The position numbers and the translations under genes were made by a program. The notes beneath the pieces were generated by a model that was not told where the DNA came from, made no database searches, and saw only the letters and a list, made by a program, of their open reading frames with translations. A stretch of DNA of 64,000 nucleotides from Salinispirillum sp. LH 10-3-1 (GTDB lineage: Bacteria; Pseudomonadota; Gammaproteobacteria; Pseudomonadales; Natronospirillaceae), in assembly GCF_030643825.1 (NCBI RefSeq), contig NZ_CP101717.1:806001-870000 (forward strand), read 5' to 3'. This document shows, in pieces, positions 41,345 to 52,400 of the stretch (the first letter of the stretch is position 1; each line of letters begins with the position of its first letter).

Positions 41345-41395
41345 GTCTACGGAAGTCCGTAGACGCCCTAAAAGCCCCGCTAGTCGGGGCTTTTT
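41345..41395 (+). terminator. Stem-loops at the left end of the island
   Basis: A perfect 8-bp stem GTCTACGG/CCGTAGAC (41345-41364) is followed by a terminator AAGCCCCG/CGGGGCTTTTT (to 41395). They would end the tRNA transcript within the inserted DNA. From there to 41645 I see no gene. Confidence 0.8.
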
Positions 41396-41645
41396 GTTTG
41401 AGCTGTTCGCTAGGGTGTATAGCCACTTGCTCCGCCTTTGGTGTGTTTATCTGTTTGCTAGTGTTCAGGGAACAATACCAAATACTCATTTATTATAAGC
41501 ATACCTCGCTGAGAGGCGTTCACGCGCGTGATGCAGGCAACGCCGTTGCCGTTGGCAGCCGTACAATCATCTTGGCTCGCGATCTAGGCTGATAATCTCT
41601 TCCAAAGTGACGCTGGTACCAAAGATGCCAGCGTCAACACTGCCC

Positions 41646-43622
41646 TCATTCAAGCAACCTGAAGTACAAAGCGGATCGACCTGTACTACCGCCTGGTGTA
41701 CCACCATGGACCAGAATGGCATCGCCCAGTCCGTTTGACCCCAGCCGATGGAAAGTGCCACCAAACTGGTTTTCAACCAGGCGGTATGGGCTTAGCCAAT
41801 TCTCGCCATCATAGCTGTGATGGAACAGCCCGGTACTATCATTGGTACCCGTTTGGTTTGAGCCACCGCTGACAACGATGGCGGTTCCGTCTTCGTTCAT
41901 TTGTGCCTGCATCAACCGCAGATCGAGATCAAAGTTACCTTCTTTTCGGAACAAGGTCTCAACTTCCTGCCATCCGCCATCGGCCTTGTACAAGCGGCCT
42001 AGTAACACGCGTTCCCGCTCGAAAAGCTGCCCTTCACCTGACTCACGGCCAGTCCAGACGATTACAGCATCGCCCTGACTGTTGGTGCTGATGTCGATAT
42101 TCTTGAAGGTCGCTATGGTAGTAACGTCGCCTACTTCTACAGGGTCGCTCCAGTTACCCCCCTCAAACAGAGCCGCTCTGAGCCGTGCGTTGGTTTGCAC
42201 GCCATCAACCGTCGCCGCGCTATCCGCCCACAAAGCGATAAAGCCGTTTTCGCCGAGAGGCTTTACTCGAACAGGGCTGTCGATTCTTACGCGGTCGTTG
42301 TCAGCATCCAGCAGAGTAGCGGTACTCTCCCAACTTTGTGTGCTGGCATTATAGAGCCGCGCAACCGGTGTACGATCGTAGTTCTCAGGAAATGCACTGA
42401 ATCCAATCTTTTTATGTCGCTCGATCCATACCGCCATCAGATTGCCTTCTGCATTGATGGCAATGTCCGGGTGACGCGCCAGTCGGTTAAAGAAATGACG
42501 AGTGCCCAAGTCCAACTGACTCATGGCGAGACTGAGGCCAGTCGGATCATCGTCCCACTCACCTGACGCTTCATCAAAGTGTGACGCCCAAATAAAAGGA
42601 GACGTAGAATCGTCTAGTGAGTCCAACGTATCCAATCGCTGCCCCCAAACGACAGCTGCCGAGCCGCTATCATCCAGAGCCACACGCGCCGACCGGTAGT
42701 AACCATTAGCATCAAATGTTGATTCAATACTATCTGTTGCGATGGTTGTATCACTCCAATCAACACCATCCCATTGATAAACGATCATGGACTGGCCAGT
42801 CTCGTTATTGCTTGGGTACGCAACCAGGATGTCACCACCTGCGTTGATCGCTATGCCAGGGCGATAAGCCCCACCGTCACCACTATCCCGAAACTCATGC
42901 CGACCCAATACTTCCGGAGACGACCACTGTCCGGTACTTGAATCAAAAAGCCGAACAACAAGGTCTGTCTCTATCACACCGAAGTCAAGGCTTAAAACAC
43001 TGGACCATGCGACAACGGCGTCACCCTGCACATTCATCGCGATTTCGGGACCATCATAACGATCACCTGTTCTGTTGTTGTTTTCACCACGACTGAGATA
43101 AGCGGCTTCAAGATCGGCCGTTAAAGAGGATTCTGTCGTCCAGTCTTTCGCCAGCGTTCGAAAGGTCCAGTTGTAATTCACACCGAGCTCATTGAACTCA
43201 TTGTCCTCCAGGTCGGCAAAGAGCGTTACACTGTATTCGGTATCTTTTTCAAGCGGGCTGGACGGGGTGAAGCGGATCTCATTATAGGGCAAGGCGGTAC
43301 TCTGTCCCTGCCCCGACACTTCCATCGCACCCTGGTAAAGTTTGATTAGGTCGTCCTGAAACGACTCGTTAATATCATTATTCAGTTCGGCGCGGATGAT
43401 AGCATTGAGCGGCACAAGAGTTGCGCCATCAGCCGGATAGGTTTGAACAACGCTGAGTCCGCTGCTATTTCCATTGCTGTCACCGTCGTTATTCCCGTCG
43501 TCGTTTCCCGCAGACGGGTCGTTCGACGCCGAACCACTGTCACTACTGACATTACAGCCAGATAACATCAGGCTGGAAACGCAAAGCAAGGAGGCCCAAA
43601 ATACGGAGGATTGAGAGCTCAT
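41646..43622 (-). CDS. Lipoprotein with Ig-like domain and repeat propeller (island lipoprotein 1)
   Basis: The 658-aa protein begins with a lipoprotein signal (lipobox LSGC, Cys23, Asn at +2), then a Ser/Asn/Asp-rich linker and a Big_5/SbsA-type Ig-like domain (about residues 60-165: VVQTYPADGATLVPLNAIIR, PLEKDTEYSVTLF). The rest carries about seven or eight repeats centred on N-x-x-GDA-x-V-x-W (VQGDAVVAW, AGGDILVAY, SQGDAVIVW), which suggests a beta-propeller. No catalytic motif is evident. Likely sits on the outer membrane. ATG 43622 follows AAAGGACA. Divergent from lipoprotein 2. Confidence 0.8.
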   Translation of the reverse strand: MSSQSSVFWASLLCVSSLMLSGCNVSSDSGSASNDPSAGNDDGNNDGDSNGNSSGLSVVQTYPADGATLVPLNAIIRAELNNDINESFQDDLIKLYQGAMEVSGQGQSTALPYNEIRFTPSSPLEKDTEYSVTLFADLEDNEFNELGVNYNWTFRTLAKDWTTESSLTADLEAAYLSRGENNNRTGDRYDGPEIAMNVQGDAVVAWSSVLSLDFGVIETDLVVRLFDSSTGQWSSPEVLGRHEFRDSGDGGAYRPGIAINAGGDILVAYPSNNETGQSMIVYQWDGVDWSDTTIATDSIESTFDANGYYRSARVALDDSGSAAVVWGQRLDTLDSLDDSTSPFIWASHFDEASGEWDDDPTGLSLAMSQLDLGTRHFFNRLARHPDIAINAEGNLMAVWIERHKKIGFSAFPENYDRTPVARLYNASTQSWESTATLLDADNDRVRIDSPVRVKPLGENGFIALWADSAATVDGVQTNARLRAALFEGGNWSDPVEVGDVTTIATFKNIDISTNSQGDAVIVWTGRESGEGQLFERERVLLGRLYKADGGWQEVETLFRKEGNFDLDLRLMQAQMNEDGTAIVVSGGSNQTGTNDSTGLFHHSYDGENWLSPYRLVENQFGGTFHRLGSNGLGDAILVHGGTPGGSTGRSALYFRLLE

Positions 43623-43725
43623 TTTATTGTCCTTTGTATGAGTGATTTCGGGAGAGATGCCTCGGTAAACATAGAGGCAAGGAGAAACACTGCCATCTAA
43701 CCTTATCCGAGCATGGTCCTCAATC

Positions 43726-43751
43726 ACCCAAACAGGCTAACCCAAACGGGT
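43726..43751. promoter_or_regulatory. Shared island motif, copy 1 (candidate regulator site)
   Basis: Two direct copies of ACCCAAAC[A/G]GG lie 14 bp apart around GGCTAA, between two divergent lipoprotein genes. The reverse complement of 55848-55873, in the other divergent promoter region of the island, reads much the same (AACGGGTTAGCCCAAAACGG). Confidence 0.5.
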
Positions 43752-43812
43752 AATTGTCTTGCCCAGCTTTCGTTGCATTATATGGGGATGTATCTACTGG
43801 AGGGTGCCGACA

Positions 43813-45639
43813 ATGACGTTAGACCTGCACAAGATCATCGCTTTCTCACTGACCTTGGCCCTGGCTGCCTGCAATGTCAACGGCAATGAAAGTGGCGACA
43901 GCGACACGACCGAAGGCGAAATAGAGAACGGTACTGAGCCAGAGCCTCTACCGGAATTAAACTTGAGCCTGACGGCGGACAATGCGGTAATTACCGTTAA
44001 CTGGAACCAGCTAAGTTTCACTGATTCCAAATTCAATCTCTGCCTAGCTGAAGAGCCATTAACAGGCGGCGTGGAAAACTGCCTTGTTCACAATGGTGCG
44101 CAATACGAGGCTGACATTACACCGCCCTACACACTGGCCGAACTGACCAATAATCAGCCCTACTGGGTACAACTGGAAGCCGCTGCAGACGATGGTCGCA
44201 CCAGGCTCTCCAGCGTTCAAACAGCCATGCCGGAAGACCCGGATGCAGCACCAGGTATAGAGGCCGAGCGAGTGCTCGAGCGCAGAGACCTCGGTTTTGA
44301 AAATCCGAATCGGATATTCTCCGCCGGCCCTTACGCCATTGTCAAAAAGTTTTATGGGCTGGAATTCTGGGCTAGCCTGGGGAGCCTGGAAAGCACCACC
44401 GAAATTGCGCTGGACGACGAAACCTATACCACCATTCGAAGAAATACAAACCAGGTACACGAACACAATGGCGAACTCTACTTTTTGGTAGATCGAACTG
44501 TATATGCAGGGCGTGGCGCCGACATATGGAAAACGGACGGGACCTCTGAAGGCACACGCCTGGTGGTTTCTGGTAACACGGTAGGGCTCGGTACCAACCC
44601 GAGCGTGCGACAATTTGCGTCCATTGGCGATCGAGTCGCTTTTGTCGCTTACTATCCGTCTGTCGTTCAAGACCGAATCTTTTTTATCGATTCAGAGACA
44701 GAAGGTGGTGCTTTTGTTTTACCAAACTTCCAACCCTACAATGGCGGCGTGGGTGATAAGCTAATTGGCCATCAGAGCGCCTTTTACGCATCCAGCAGTC
44801 AGGCAGGCAACAGGAGTCTGCACCGCATCAATCCTGAAACGGGTGCAACTACAGAAGTGTGGAGTATGGGAGGCAGTTCCTCAAACCGTAGAGCACCCTC
44901 GGAAATGATCAGTGTCGGCAACAGTATCTACTTCAAGGCGATCGATGACGATGGTCCGGCCCTATGGCGGTACCTGTCTGGCACAGGATCAACAACACGG
45001 CTGTTCAATCCTGACCCGGATGAACCCGCCAATGCAGCCATTCGCAATGCCTATAATGTCACCGTCGCAAATGAACGGCTGTACTTCTTCGCCAATCACT
45101 ATGACGAAGAGATCACCACCAACAATGGTTGGCGCTTTGACGCCCGGCTGGCCTATAGCGACGGCACAAGCGGGAGCACGGCTGGCTACTGGAAATCCGA
45201 CCTAGGTAATGGCTGGACCGTTCAGGATATTTTAAACAGGAATACCCTTGCCGTTGGTAATTCATTTATTTTCGAATCACCCAGTAATGCCCCCGACGAT
45301 TTGGACAGGCGCTGGTGGATTAGCAATGGAGCCGTCAGTGGTACCCTGCCTGTTCTGGTCGACGGTGAAACAGTAAGGGCCGAGTCAAACCGCGAGCGCT
45401 CGGTATCCGCAGGTGAATTTGCCTGGATCACCGATTCCGCTCGCCAAGGAATCTACGCCATATCGGGGCAAAGTGCCGGTAACTACCGATTAGACCAGAA
45501 ATTCGGTTTTATCGACAACCTGACACTGGTGGGCAATGCGCTCTGGTTTACCGCCTGCCCCGAGGGTGGATTCTCCAACTGCACCGCTGTGTGGAGAGTC
45601 GTACCGGATACCGACGAGCAGGATGATGCTAACAGCTGA
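43813..45639 (+). CDS. Lipoprotein with FN3-like and ELWxTDGT-type repeats (island lipoprotein 2)
   Basis: The 608-aa protein has a lipoprotein signal (lipobox LAAC, Cys20, Asn at +2), an acidic linker, an FN3-like domain (about residues 50-150; TADNAVITVNWNQLSF, PYWVQLEAAADDGRTRL) and a repeat region whose clearest unit is DIWKTDGTSEGTRLVVSG, with degenerate units such as LAYSDGTSGSTAGYW. This is the same repeat type as in lipoprotein 4. GGAGGG precedes ATG 43813. It is the only lipoprotein gene of the island on the plus strand. Confidence 0.78.
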   Translation: MTLDLHKIIAFSLTLALAACNVNGNESGDSDTTEGEIENGTEPEPLPELNLSLTADNAVITVNWNQLSFTDSKFNLCLAEEPLTGGVENCLVHNGAQYEADITPPYTLAELTNNQPYWVQLEAAADDGRTRLSSVQTAMPEDPDAAPGIEAERVLERRDLGFENPNRIFSAGPYAIVKKFYGLEFWASLGSLESTTEIALDDETYTTIRRNTNQVHEHNGELYFLVDRTVYAGRGADIWKTDGTSEGTRLVVSGNTVGLGTNPSVRQFASIGDRVAFVAYYPSVVQDRIFFIDSETEGGAFVLPNFQPYNGGVGDKLIGHQSAFYASSSQAGNRSLHRINPETGATTEVWSMGGSSSNRRAPSEMISVGNSIYFKAIDDDGPALWRYLSGTGSTTRLFNPDPDEPANAAIRNAYNVTVANERLYFFANHYDEEITTNNGWRFDARLAYSDGTSGSTAGYWKSDLGNGWTVQDILNRNTLAVGNSFIFESPSNAPDDLDRRWWISNGAVSGTLPVLVDGETVRAESNRERSVSAGEFAWITDSARQGIYAISGQSAGNYRLDQKFGFIDNLTLVGNALWFTACPEGGFSNCTAVWRVVPDTDEQDDANS

Positions 45640-45936
45640 TAGGCGTAACGCGCAGAGGCAGCTCACTGGCGTCTGGGTTAGCAGTCGGTTCGGCTTTCCA
45701 CGATGCCAATATAGCGCAACTACCATTGTATTCGAGCACACTGCGCCGATGGGTTGATCAGTAGCAAGTATTTCTATCCTCCCCAAACTGAGTTTAACCA
45801 GATCCGAAGCTTTAACGACTGCCACCTTGAGATAGAAGTGCTGCTATCGTATGGCAATCGTTTTGACGTTGAACTCGTTTGGGCGCAAATATATGGGCAA
45901 CCCCTTCCGTTCTAAGTATTCGCAGTTAGAAAATAC
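45640..45936. other. Non-coding stretch between convergent lipoprotein genes
   Basis: No credible gene, RNA or terminator is seen here. Confidence 0.6.
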
Positions 45937-47733
45937 TCAAAATGAATAACCGTGCAAACGACCTTCGTCGCTTACACCAAATACATGACGAGCGTTGCTC
46001 TCTATCGCAAAACCGTCTGCAAGGTCGCCGAAGTATGCTCTGTTGTTACCTAGTCGCACTACTGGGGTGGAAACGCCATTACTCAGGTTTACGCGCTGTA
46101 CATTGCGTTTTGGAGTTTGTAGCACCACGCTGCCGTTATGACGACTATATCGACTGATTCGATCAGTGCTGGTGACATATTGCTGATTGCCACTTCCCAT
46201 GTCTATGCCCACGGTAGCCTCACTGCCAATCACCACCAGTGTATTGTTGAGCAGTTCTATTCCTACTAGTAAACCACTGCCTAAATCAGCATGGTTGAGG
46301 CGATATCGCTGCGCACCAGTGTGAAGGTCGAAGCCATTGACATGTTCGCGCTCGACCACGATGACTAAATCATCGTCAATAACAGGTGGGCTTACCACCA
46401 TCGGGCCAGGACGCCAGACTGAGGCAAGACCTTCCTGTTGCCATAGCGTGGCACCGGTTTCGGCATTCAGTGCTCGAATGCCGATGCTGCCGTCGAATGC
46501 TCTGCCGTGACCCGTCACGATCACCACTCCGTTGTCTACAATCAATCCGTTGTACTGGCCGCGCGCGGGTGTACTAGCCCAGTGTTGTTCTCCCGTGCGC
46601 AGATCGCGTTTTTCGACGACGGTGTTAGGTATCACCGCTGCGTCACTTAGCATGCCACCCAGTGCCCCAGCAGCGCCACCTGCCTCGGCGCTAGCAATGT
46701 ATACACTGCCGTTGTCTAGCACAATGTGATGATCATTCTCATCACGTCTATTGTTGTTGGCCTGCCACAATTTGGTACCAGAGTTCAGATCGAATGCCTC
46801 TAGTGGGCTGCCGTCCACCAGAACTACACCCTCTTCTATGATCAAACCACCAGTGCGTCTTCCGCTATGTTCTGCTATCCAGCGGAGCTGTCCGTCGGGA
46901 CCAATTCGAGCCAGTGAATTTCCTTGGGATATTGATAAATCACCAATACTCGTGTGCCCGCTGAGTACAAGGTAGTCTCCACCTGGCAGAGCTTGTACAT
47001 CAGCAATGCCAGCGCCTTTGAAGTTCTCTAGCTGTGCTTTAACCTCGCCGGTTCTGGGGTTTATCATGAGTAGGCCGTCGAATGTTTTGAAAAAGACATT
47101 CTGGGAGTTAGGCATTTCATGGACTACACGCTCCATAAACGTAGCCATGCGATCACGGCGTTCCTCTGGGGTTTCCGCTTCATGCTGGGCTCCCAAGGCA
47201 TTAGCCAGAGCTCGTCCTGCACGGCCAGCTGCTTCTTGAATCAGACCTTCGTATTTGCTCAAGCTGTAAGCATAGTCTGAGGACATCCAGAGTTGTTCGC
47301 CACTGCGTGCATCCACTGCAACGATACGCTCCTGTGCGAATCGGTAGTCAAACATCCAGAAGGCAGACGATGACTCGAAAGGCGCAATGTCATACACATC
47401 AGACCAGAGAAGCGAGTTAAGTGATACAGACTCCGAAACGCCACCCGCATCTACTTCTACTCCAACGTTGGTACCTCCGCGCAGGAAGCCATCCCAGAAT
47501 GATTCAGGATAGGCAGCCACGTGCTGTCCGTTGTTAGCATCAAGCACGTAAACGGATTTGTTGCTCGAAATCACAATGCGTTGGCTATCGTTCATGACGT
47601 GCACAGAGCCTAGAGCAGACACCCGCACATCAGACTGCCAGGCGGGTTCAATATCTGACGGTTGCAACGTAGCACAACCGCTTACCGTTATGACACCAGC
47701 GATTAGTAGGGCGGATCGTTTTAAATAGTTCAT
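45937..47733 (-). CDS. PQQ-like beta-propeller lipoprotein (island lipoprotein 3)
   Basis: The 598-aa protein has a lipoprotein signal (lipobox VSGC, Cys20, Ala at +2) and PQQ-like/BamB-type repeats: VYVLDANNGQHVAAYPE, IVAVDARSGEQLWMSSDYA, LEAFDLNSGTKLWQANN, KRDLRTGEQHWASTPARG, IRALNAETGATLWQQEG, VNGFDLHTGAQRYRLNH. At least six A/G-G-x-x-L-W repeats indicate a propeller. A helical insertion (about residues 155-210, EGLIQEAAGRAGRALANAL) is unusual for the fold. It is longer than BamB and is not the housekeeping gene. ATG 47733 is preferred over a GTG five codons upstream. Confidence 0.82.
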   Translation of the reverse strand: MNYLKRSALLIAGVITVSGCATLQPSDIEPAWQSDVRVSALGSVHVMNDSQRIVISSNKSVYVLDANNGQHVAAYPESFWDGFLRGGTNVGVEVDAGGVSESVSLNSLLWSDVYDIAPFESSSAFWMFDYRFAQERIVAVDARSGEQLWMSSDYAYSLSKYEGLIQEAAGRAGRALANALGAQHEAETPEERRDRMATFMERVVHEMPNSQNVFFKTFDGLLMINPRTGEVKAQLENFKGAGIADVQALPGGDYLVLSGHTSIGDLSISQGNSLARIGPDGQLRWIAEHSGRRTGGLIIEEGVVLVDGSPLEAFDLNSGTKLWQANNNRRDENDHHIVLDNGSVYIASAEAGGAAGALGGMLSDAAVIPNTVVEKRDLRTGEQHWASTPARGQYNGLIVDNGVVIVTGHGRAFDGSIGIRALNAETGATLWQQEGLASVWRPGPMVVSPPVIDDDLVIVVEREHVNGFDLHTGAQRYRLNHADLGSGLLVGIELLNNTLVVIGSEATVGIDMGSGNQQYVTSTDRISRYSRHNGSVVLQTPKRNVQRVNLSNGVSTPVVRLGNNRAYFGDLADGFAIESNARHVFGVSDEGRLHGYSF

Positions 47734-47915
47734 AGTTAAAGGGTCCACTTTTGTAAGTAGGGATTTGGTTCAGATAGACACTTTTCAGCCTGTCGTTACA
47801 GCGCTTTTCATGCACCACTAGGTAATCCCCCCGTTTATAGTGCCAGGTGCTAAGGCTTTTTGGCGCTATTGAGTTCACGGGAGTTAAAGGGGTCGTAAGT
47901 ACGCCCCCCAAAAAA

Positions 47916-49415
47916 CTAGGGCTCAATCGTTATCGGCAAGAAAATGTTACCAGGAAAGCTGACAGATCCCGACGCCGTACTTTGGGCTTCCAGGTTATAG
48001 AACAGCTCGGTACCTTCGTCGGTTCCGTCCGTTACCCATAAAGCGTATCCAATACCTGTACGATCGTTTCCGGAAAACAGCAAACGGCCATCTGGGAGAG
48101 CAAAGCGAGGCACTGGTGCGTGGTTATTCAAACGGCCACCGTCACCTGGACCTGGGTTCAAATCTTTGACAAGTTGAGTATTCATAGTAGTACCGTCCGT
48201 AACCCAGAGCTCTCGACCAGAATTGCCATCGTCCGCAGCAAAGTAGACGTGGTCCTCTAGGGCAAAAAACATTTGCTGATTGCCGCTTGAACTGCTCGAG
48301 GCCCCCGAACGTATGTCTTTCAACAAAACGGTGCCATCTGCAGTTCCGTCCGATACCCAGGGTTCCTGGCCATGCGTGCCATCATTGGCCCAGAAAATGG
48401 CGTTACCGTCACCGATGGCCGTGATTCTGAACGGGCTTGAACTTTCGTTACCCGGTCTTATGTCTTTGACCATGTAGGTGCCAGTTTCAGTGCCATCGGT
48501 TGCCCAGAGCTCGTTGCCTTCATCGGGTGTTTGGGCTCGAAACAGAATGAGGTCATCAGAAATTTTTGTGAATTGTGCGTTAACTCCTTCGCGATTATAG
48601 TCATCTCTAATGGCTTTGACTCTATAAGTCCCCTCACTTGTACCATCGGTAATCCATGGACCCCATTCGCCATTTTTTGCATCCTGAAAATAGAAAACAG
48701 CCCTGCCATCGTTGAGAGAAGTCAAACCCTGAGGTGAGGTTCTGTCGCTGTATATCACTTTGGTTCCAGCGACAGTGCCATCGGTAACCATCAGCCCTTG
48801 AGCTGGAAATCCGGTCTCAGGGTCAGGGATGAACAACCCGTTGAAAACGGCTTTGCCGTTACCCAAGGGGGTAAGAAATTTGGGGTCGCTGTCTTCCAGC
48901 AATGGAATGGTGCCACTCTCTGTACCATCGGTAACCCATAGGCTCCGCTTGGTGTCCCCTCCGGTACTTCTTGCCGTGAAAACGACTTTGCCTTCCTCAA
49001 GTTGTGTTAAGTCATTTGGAACGGAGCCGTTGCCGCTGGCGTATATGTTTTTTACCATCCGAGTACCAGCGAGTGTTCCGTCGGTACGATAAAGTTCTTC
49101 GCCGAAATCATTGTTCTCCTTGCCCGTAAAGAGATAAACATCAGATGTCAGCGCAACAGGGCGAACGTTTGTGCTTACGCCGCTGCCGTTACCAGCGAAG
49201 AGATCTATGGGATAAAGGTGATTGGCAGTGCTGTCGACACTTACCCAAAATTCACTACCGTAGCCAGGGACATTGGCTACGAAGAGAATGCCTTGCGAGG
49301 GGGCTGATTCGTTCTCGTCTGGTGCATTGGATGCTGAATTGCCGGAATCATTACAGCCCTGAAGAATCAGTGCCGCAGATATAATGAACAATGTCGACTT
49401 TAATTTAAATGTCAT
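47916..49415 (-). CDS. ELWxTDGTxxGT-repeat lipoprotein (island lipoprotein 4)
   Basis: The 499-aa protein has a lipoprotein signal (lipobox LQGC, Cys21, Asn at +2) and about eight or nine repeats of roughly 45-50 residues with the unit E-L-W-x-TDGT-x-x-GT-x-x-VKDI: ELYRTDGTLAGTRMVKNI, SLWVTDGTESGT, GPWITDGTSEGTYRVKAI, ELWATDGTETGTYMVKDI, EPWVSDGTADGTVLLKDI, ELWVTDGT. Such repeats occur in secreted proteins of many environmental bacteria; their function is not known to me. They probably build a propeller. Confidence 0.85.
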   Translation of the reverse strand: MTFKLKSTLFIISAALILQGCNDSGNSASNAPDENESAPSQGILFVANVPGYGSEFWVSVDSTANHLYPIDLFAGNGSGVSTNVRPVALTSDVYLFTGKENNDFGEELYRTDGTLAGTRMVKNIYASGNGSVPNDLTQLEEGKVVFTARSTGGDTKRSLWVTDGTESGTIPLLEDSDPKFLTPLGNGKAVFNGLFIPDPETGFPAQGLMVTDGTVAGTKVIYSDRTSPQGLTSLNDGRAVFYFQDAKNGEWGPWITDGTSEGTYRVKAIRDDYNREGVNAQFTKISDDLILFRAQTPDEGNELWATDGTETGTYMVKDIRPGNESSSPFRITAIGDGNAIFWANDGTHGQEPWVSDGTADGTVLLKDIRSGASSSSSGNQQMFFALEDHVYFAADDGNSGRELWVTDGTTMNTQLVKDLNPGPGDGGRLNNHAPVPRFALPDGRLLFSGNDRTGIGYALWVTDGTDEGTELFYNLEAQSTASGSVSFPGNIFLPITIEP

Positions 49416-49476
49416 GCCTGTTTCCCTCTGCTTTTATGTTCAATATGCTGGAGTACCGGTCGGTGCTTATGCATTG

Positions 49477-52400
49477 TTATTGTTGGCTAACCGCTCGAAT
49501 ACTGGTAATCACGGTCCGATCACCTGCAGTTTCACCTGCGCAGCTCGGACCTGAGAAAGTGCGGTAAAACTGCAGGGCATTGTCAAACCCCAGTATTCGG
49601 TCACCATACAGCCTGCCAGAAATCACTTCAATGCCGGTTCGGGTGCAGCCCTGTTCAACGTCATCAAAGCGGGCAAAGACCGTAAAGCAATCCCGGTTTC
49701 CGGCAATGAAGGCTTGGCTTGCTGTTCCGGTATCACTCGCACTGTCATCCAGCCCTCGGTATTCATAGTCGATGGCGCCGTCGGGGTTTTGATTGTTAAA
49801 CTTGTATCGATAGCTGCTGATCGTATCGTTCGGATCACGCTCGTCATCATCGTCAAAAACCAGAGTCAGGTGGTTTGCCTGGTAGGTGCCATTGAGGGCT
49901 GGCGGGGTTGTTCCCAGGTGGATGCTGGCCCCCAGTGCCCGCAGTTCATCGATCAGCCCTGGGGTAAAGAGTTCACTCAGTCCCGGTGGCAGGTCGACGA
50001 AGTCGCTTTCGAGGTTAACCTCACAGCTTCGGTTGGCATCGGTAGCCAGAATGTCAAAGCTCCGTTCGTTGGGGGTATATCCGATTGAACGCACGCCATT
50101 GCGGTTCAAGGCGGTTTTGGCATCATTCGCATTGTCACCAGCTGAAGCTGGGAGAAAACGAACGGCAAAGGTACCGCCTTCATCATAACTCGCAGCACCC
50201 GTATGCACGCCAGCCCGGCACAGGTTACTGTTTTCGCGATAGAGTTCATTGCCCCACACCTGCCGGTTCGAAAAACTGTAGGAAGCGGGTAAGGGTGGGC
50301 ATTGTACGATTGCAATGCTGGGGTCGCCGAGTTGCTGACGTACCATAGCGCCGGTCATGATCCAGTCGATATCGAGTGGTTCATCCAGTGAAACACGCCC
50401 ACCCAATGCCATCTGGTTTGGATCAAATGTCCCCTGGCGAATGCGCTCGGCCAGTTGAGCACTGCGCGCAGTGGCGGCAAAATCCGGCTCGCCGGTGAAT
50501 CCGACATCGAAGACGCAGTTGTTGAATTCCGCACTGGGGTTGGTGATGCCAGCTGCCTCGCAGACGGCTTCAGCGAAAGCTCTTTCCTTAGGTGTAAGCT
50601 CGTCAATGGTGCGTCTGAATTCGGGAAAAGCTAAGTCGGTGAAGCTGGCGGTGCTTTCGCCGGGGCCATAGTCAAACAGTGAGGTGGCATCGGTAATGCG
50701 CCAGCTATCGATGAAGTCATCGTATAGCGCATCGAGGTTATCGGGATCAATGGCCATAGCTGAATTGCGCGGAGTGAAATCGTCCGTCGGGTTATCGCTG
50801 ACCTTACCCAACAAGCCACGAGTATCGGGGAGCAGTTGCACGTTCTCGACGTCCGGTAAATCGACATAGACATTCAGGAACTGTCTTGACGGGTACTGAA
50901 CAATGGAAATCAGATGGTTTCGCCCTGCAATTTGAAGGGTGTTTCCGACCAGAGTAACTTGTGCATCGGCTTGTTCAATTGGGTAGCGCCCGAGCATAAA
51001 CGGGTCGATGATCTCGCCATTGATGCGGATGCGCTCAGCCCATGGAGCTTGCTGGGTGAAGGTGACTCGTGTATCGCCTAACCGCACGGCGGCGGCCACG
51101 GCGGCCGAGGCATTGTCCAGGTTGCGCCAAGGCTGGGTGCGAATTTGAACCTCCATGTCAGCGTTCCTCGCCAGGGTGAATTCACCAACGGCCATCATGT
51201 CGTACTTGCTGCCGTCGAAGGTGGTCATGTGCGGATCGCCATTGTTCTCGCCACAACGTGGTGTCAGGCACAGCGGGCGTCGGCGTCTGTCGTTTTCGTT
51301 GGGAAGGCCATAGTTGGGGGGCGGCGGCTTCGGCGTCATGTTTTCCAGCGCCTGATCAAAGCTGCTTTTTGCACCTTGAGTGAACTCTGTGAAAAAATCG
51401 GCGACGCATTGGTTGCCAAATTTACAGCCTTCGAAACCGTCTTTCATGCCGTCCATCATGTCGTCTGCTTTGGCGGGCAGAATGCTTTTGGTGCTGCCCG
51501 CACGGGCGATGCCGAACTGATTGCTGTAGAGCAGGACTTCAGGTCCACTGAGCCGTTCAAGGCCAAAATACTGAATGCGTCCGTCGGCCATACGTTCCTG
51601 CAACAGGGTCAGGCCATCCTCTGTATCCGGGTCATCACTGGATGGAATGCCCTGAGCAAAGGCGTAGTCGACAATGACAGCATCACCGGGTGCAAGTAAA
51701 CTTGGGCCCAGAAAGGTCAGGTTCAGGCTCAAGTCATCGTCAAAAGAAATGCCGTGGCTGGCGTCCTGTTGCGGTGTTGCCAGAACCGCTACAGCGGCCT
51801 TGCTATTGAATTCCAACAGCCCGGCGATGAGGTCAATGTCTGTGCGAGGTTGCGGGGTATCTGAGCCAGGTTGAGGTTGCAGCAGCTCCGGCTCCAGGAC
51901 GCTGTTCATTGGGGTGAAGTGTACGCCATGTCGCAGTTGCATTCGGTCAGCGGGATTCGCATTCAGTTGAAGGTGAGAGATGATGTCTTCCGTAATGTCT
52001 CGCTCTGTGTCCGTTCTGCTAATCCGACGCCATTGTTCAATAATCCAGAAATCCTGGGTATGTCCCAGGTCCTTCAGGTCCTCTGTTGTAAATAACCACT
52101 CCTTGGAGTCTTGCCATTGTTCGCCCTTCTCTCCCATCAAGCCACTGTGCAAGGTGACTGTGTACGTGGTATCTGGCTCCAGTAGGGACGTTGGGGTGAA
52201 GCGAACGGCCCTGCCTGAGTTGGTCAGTGTGAGTTGGCCACCAAGAGAGGCCGATGTGCTCTGGCTGAATACCTCTAATAAGCCGTTGCCAATAAGGCTA
52301 TTTACGTCCAGTGATGCGTTAAATTCAATATCAATGACGGAATTTAGCGCAACTCCCATCTCTCCGTTTTCTGGAGTAATGCTGAGCAGTTCTAGTTGAG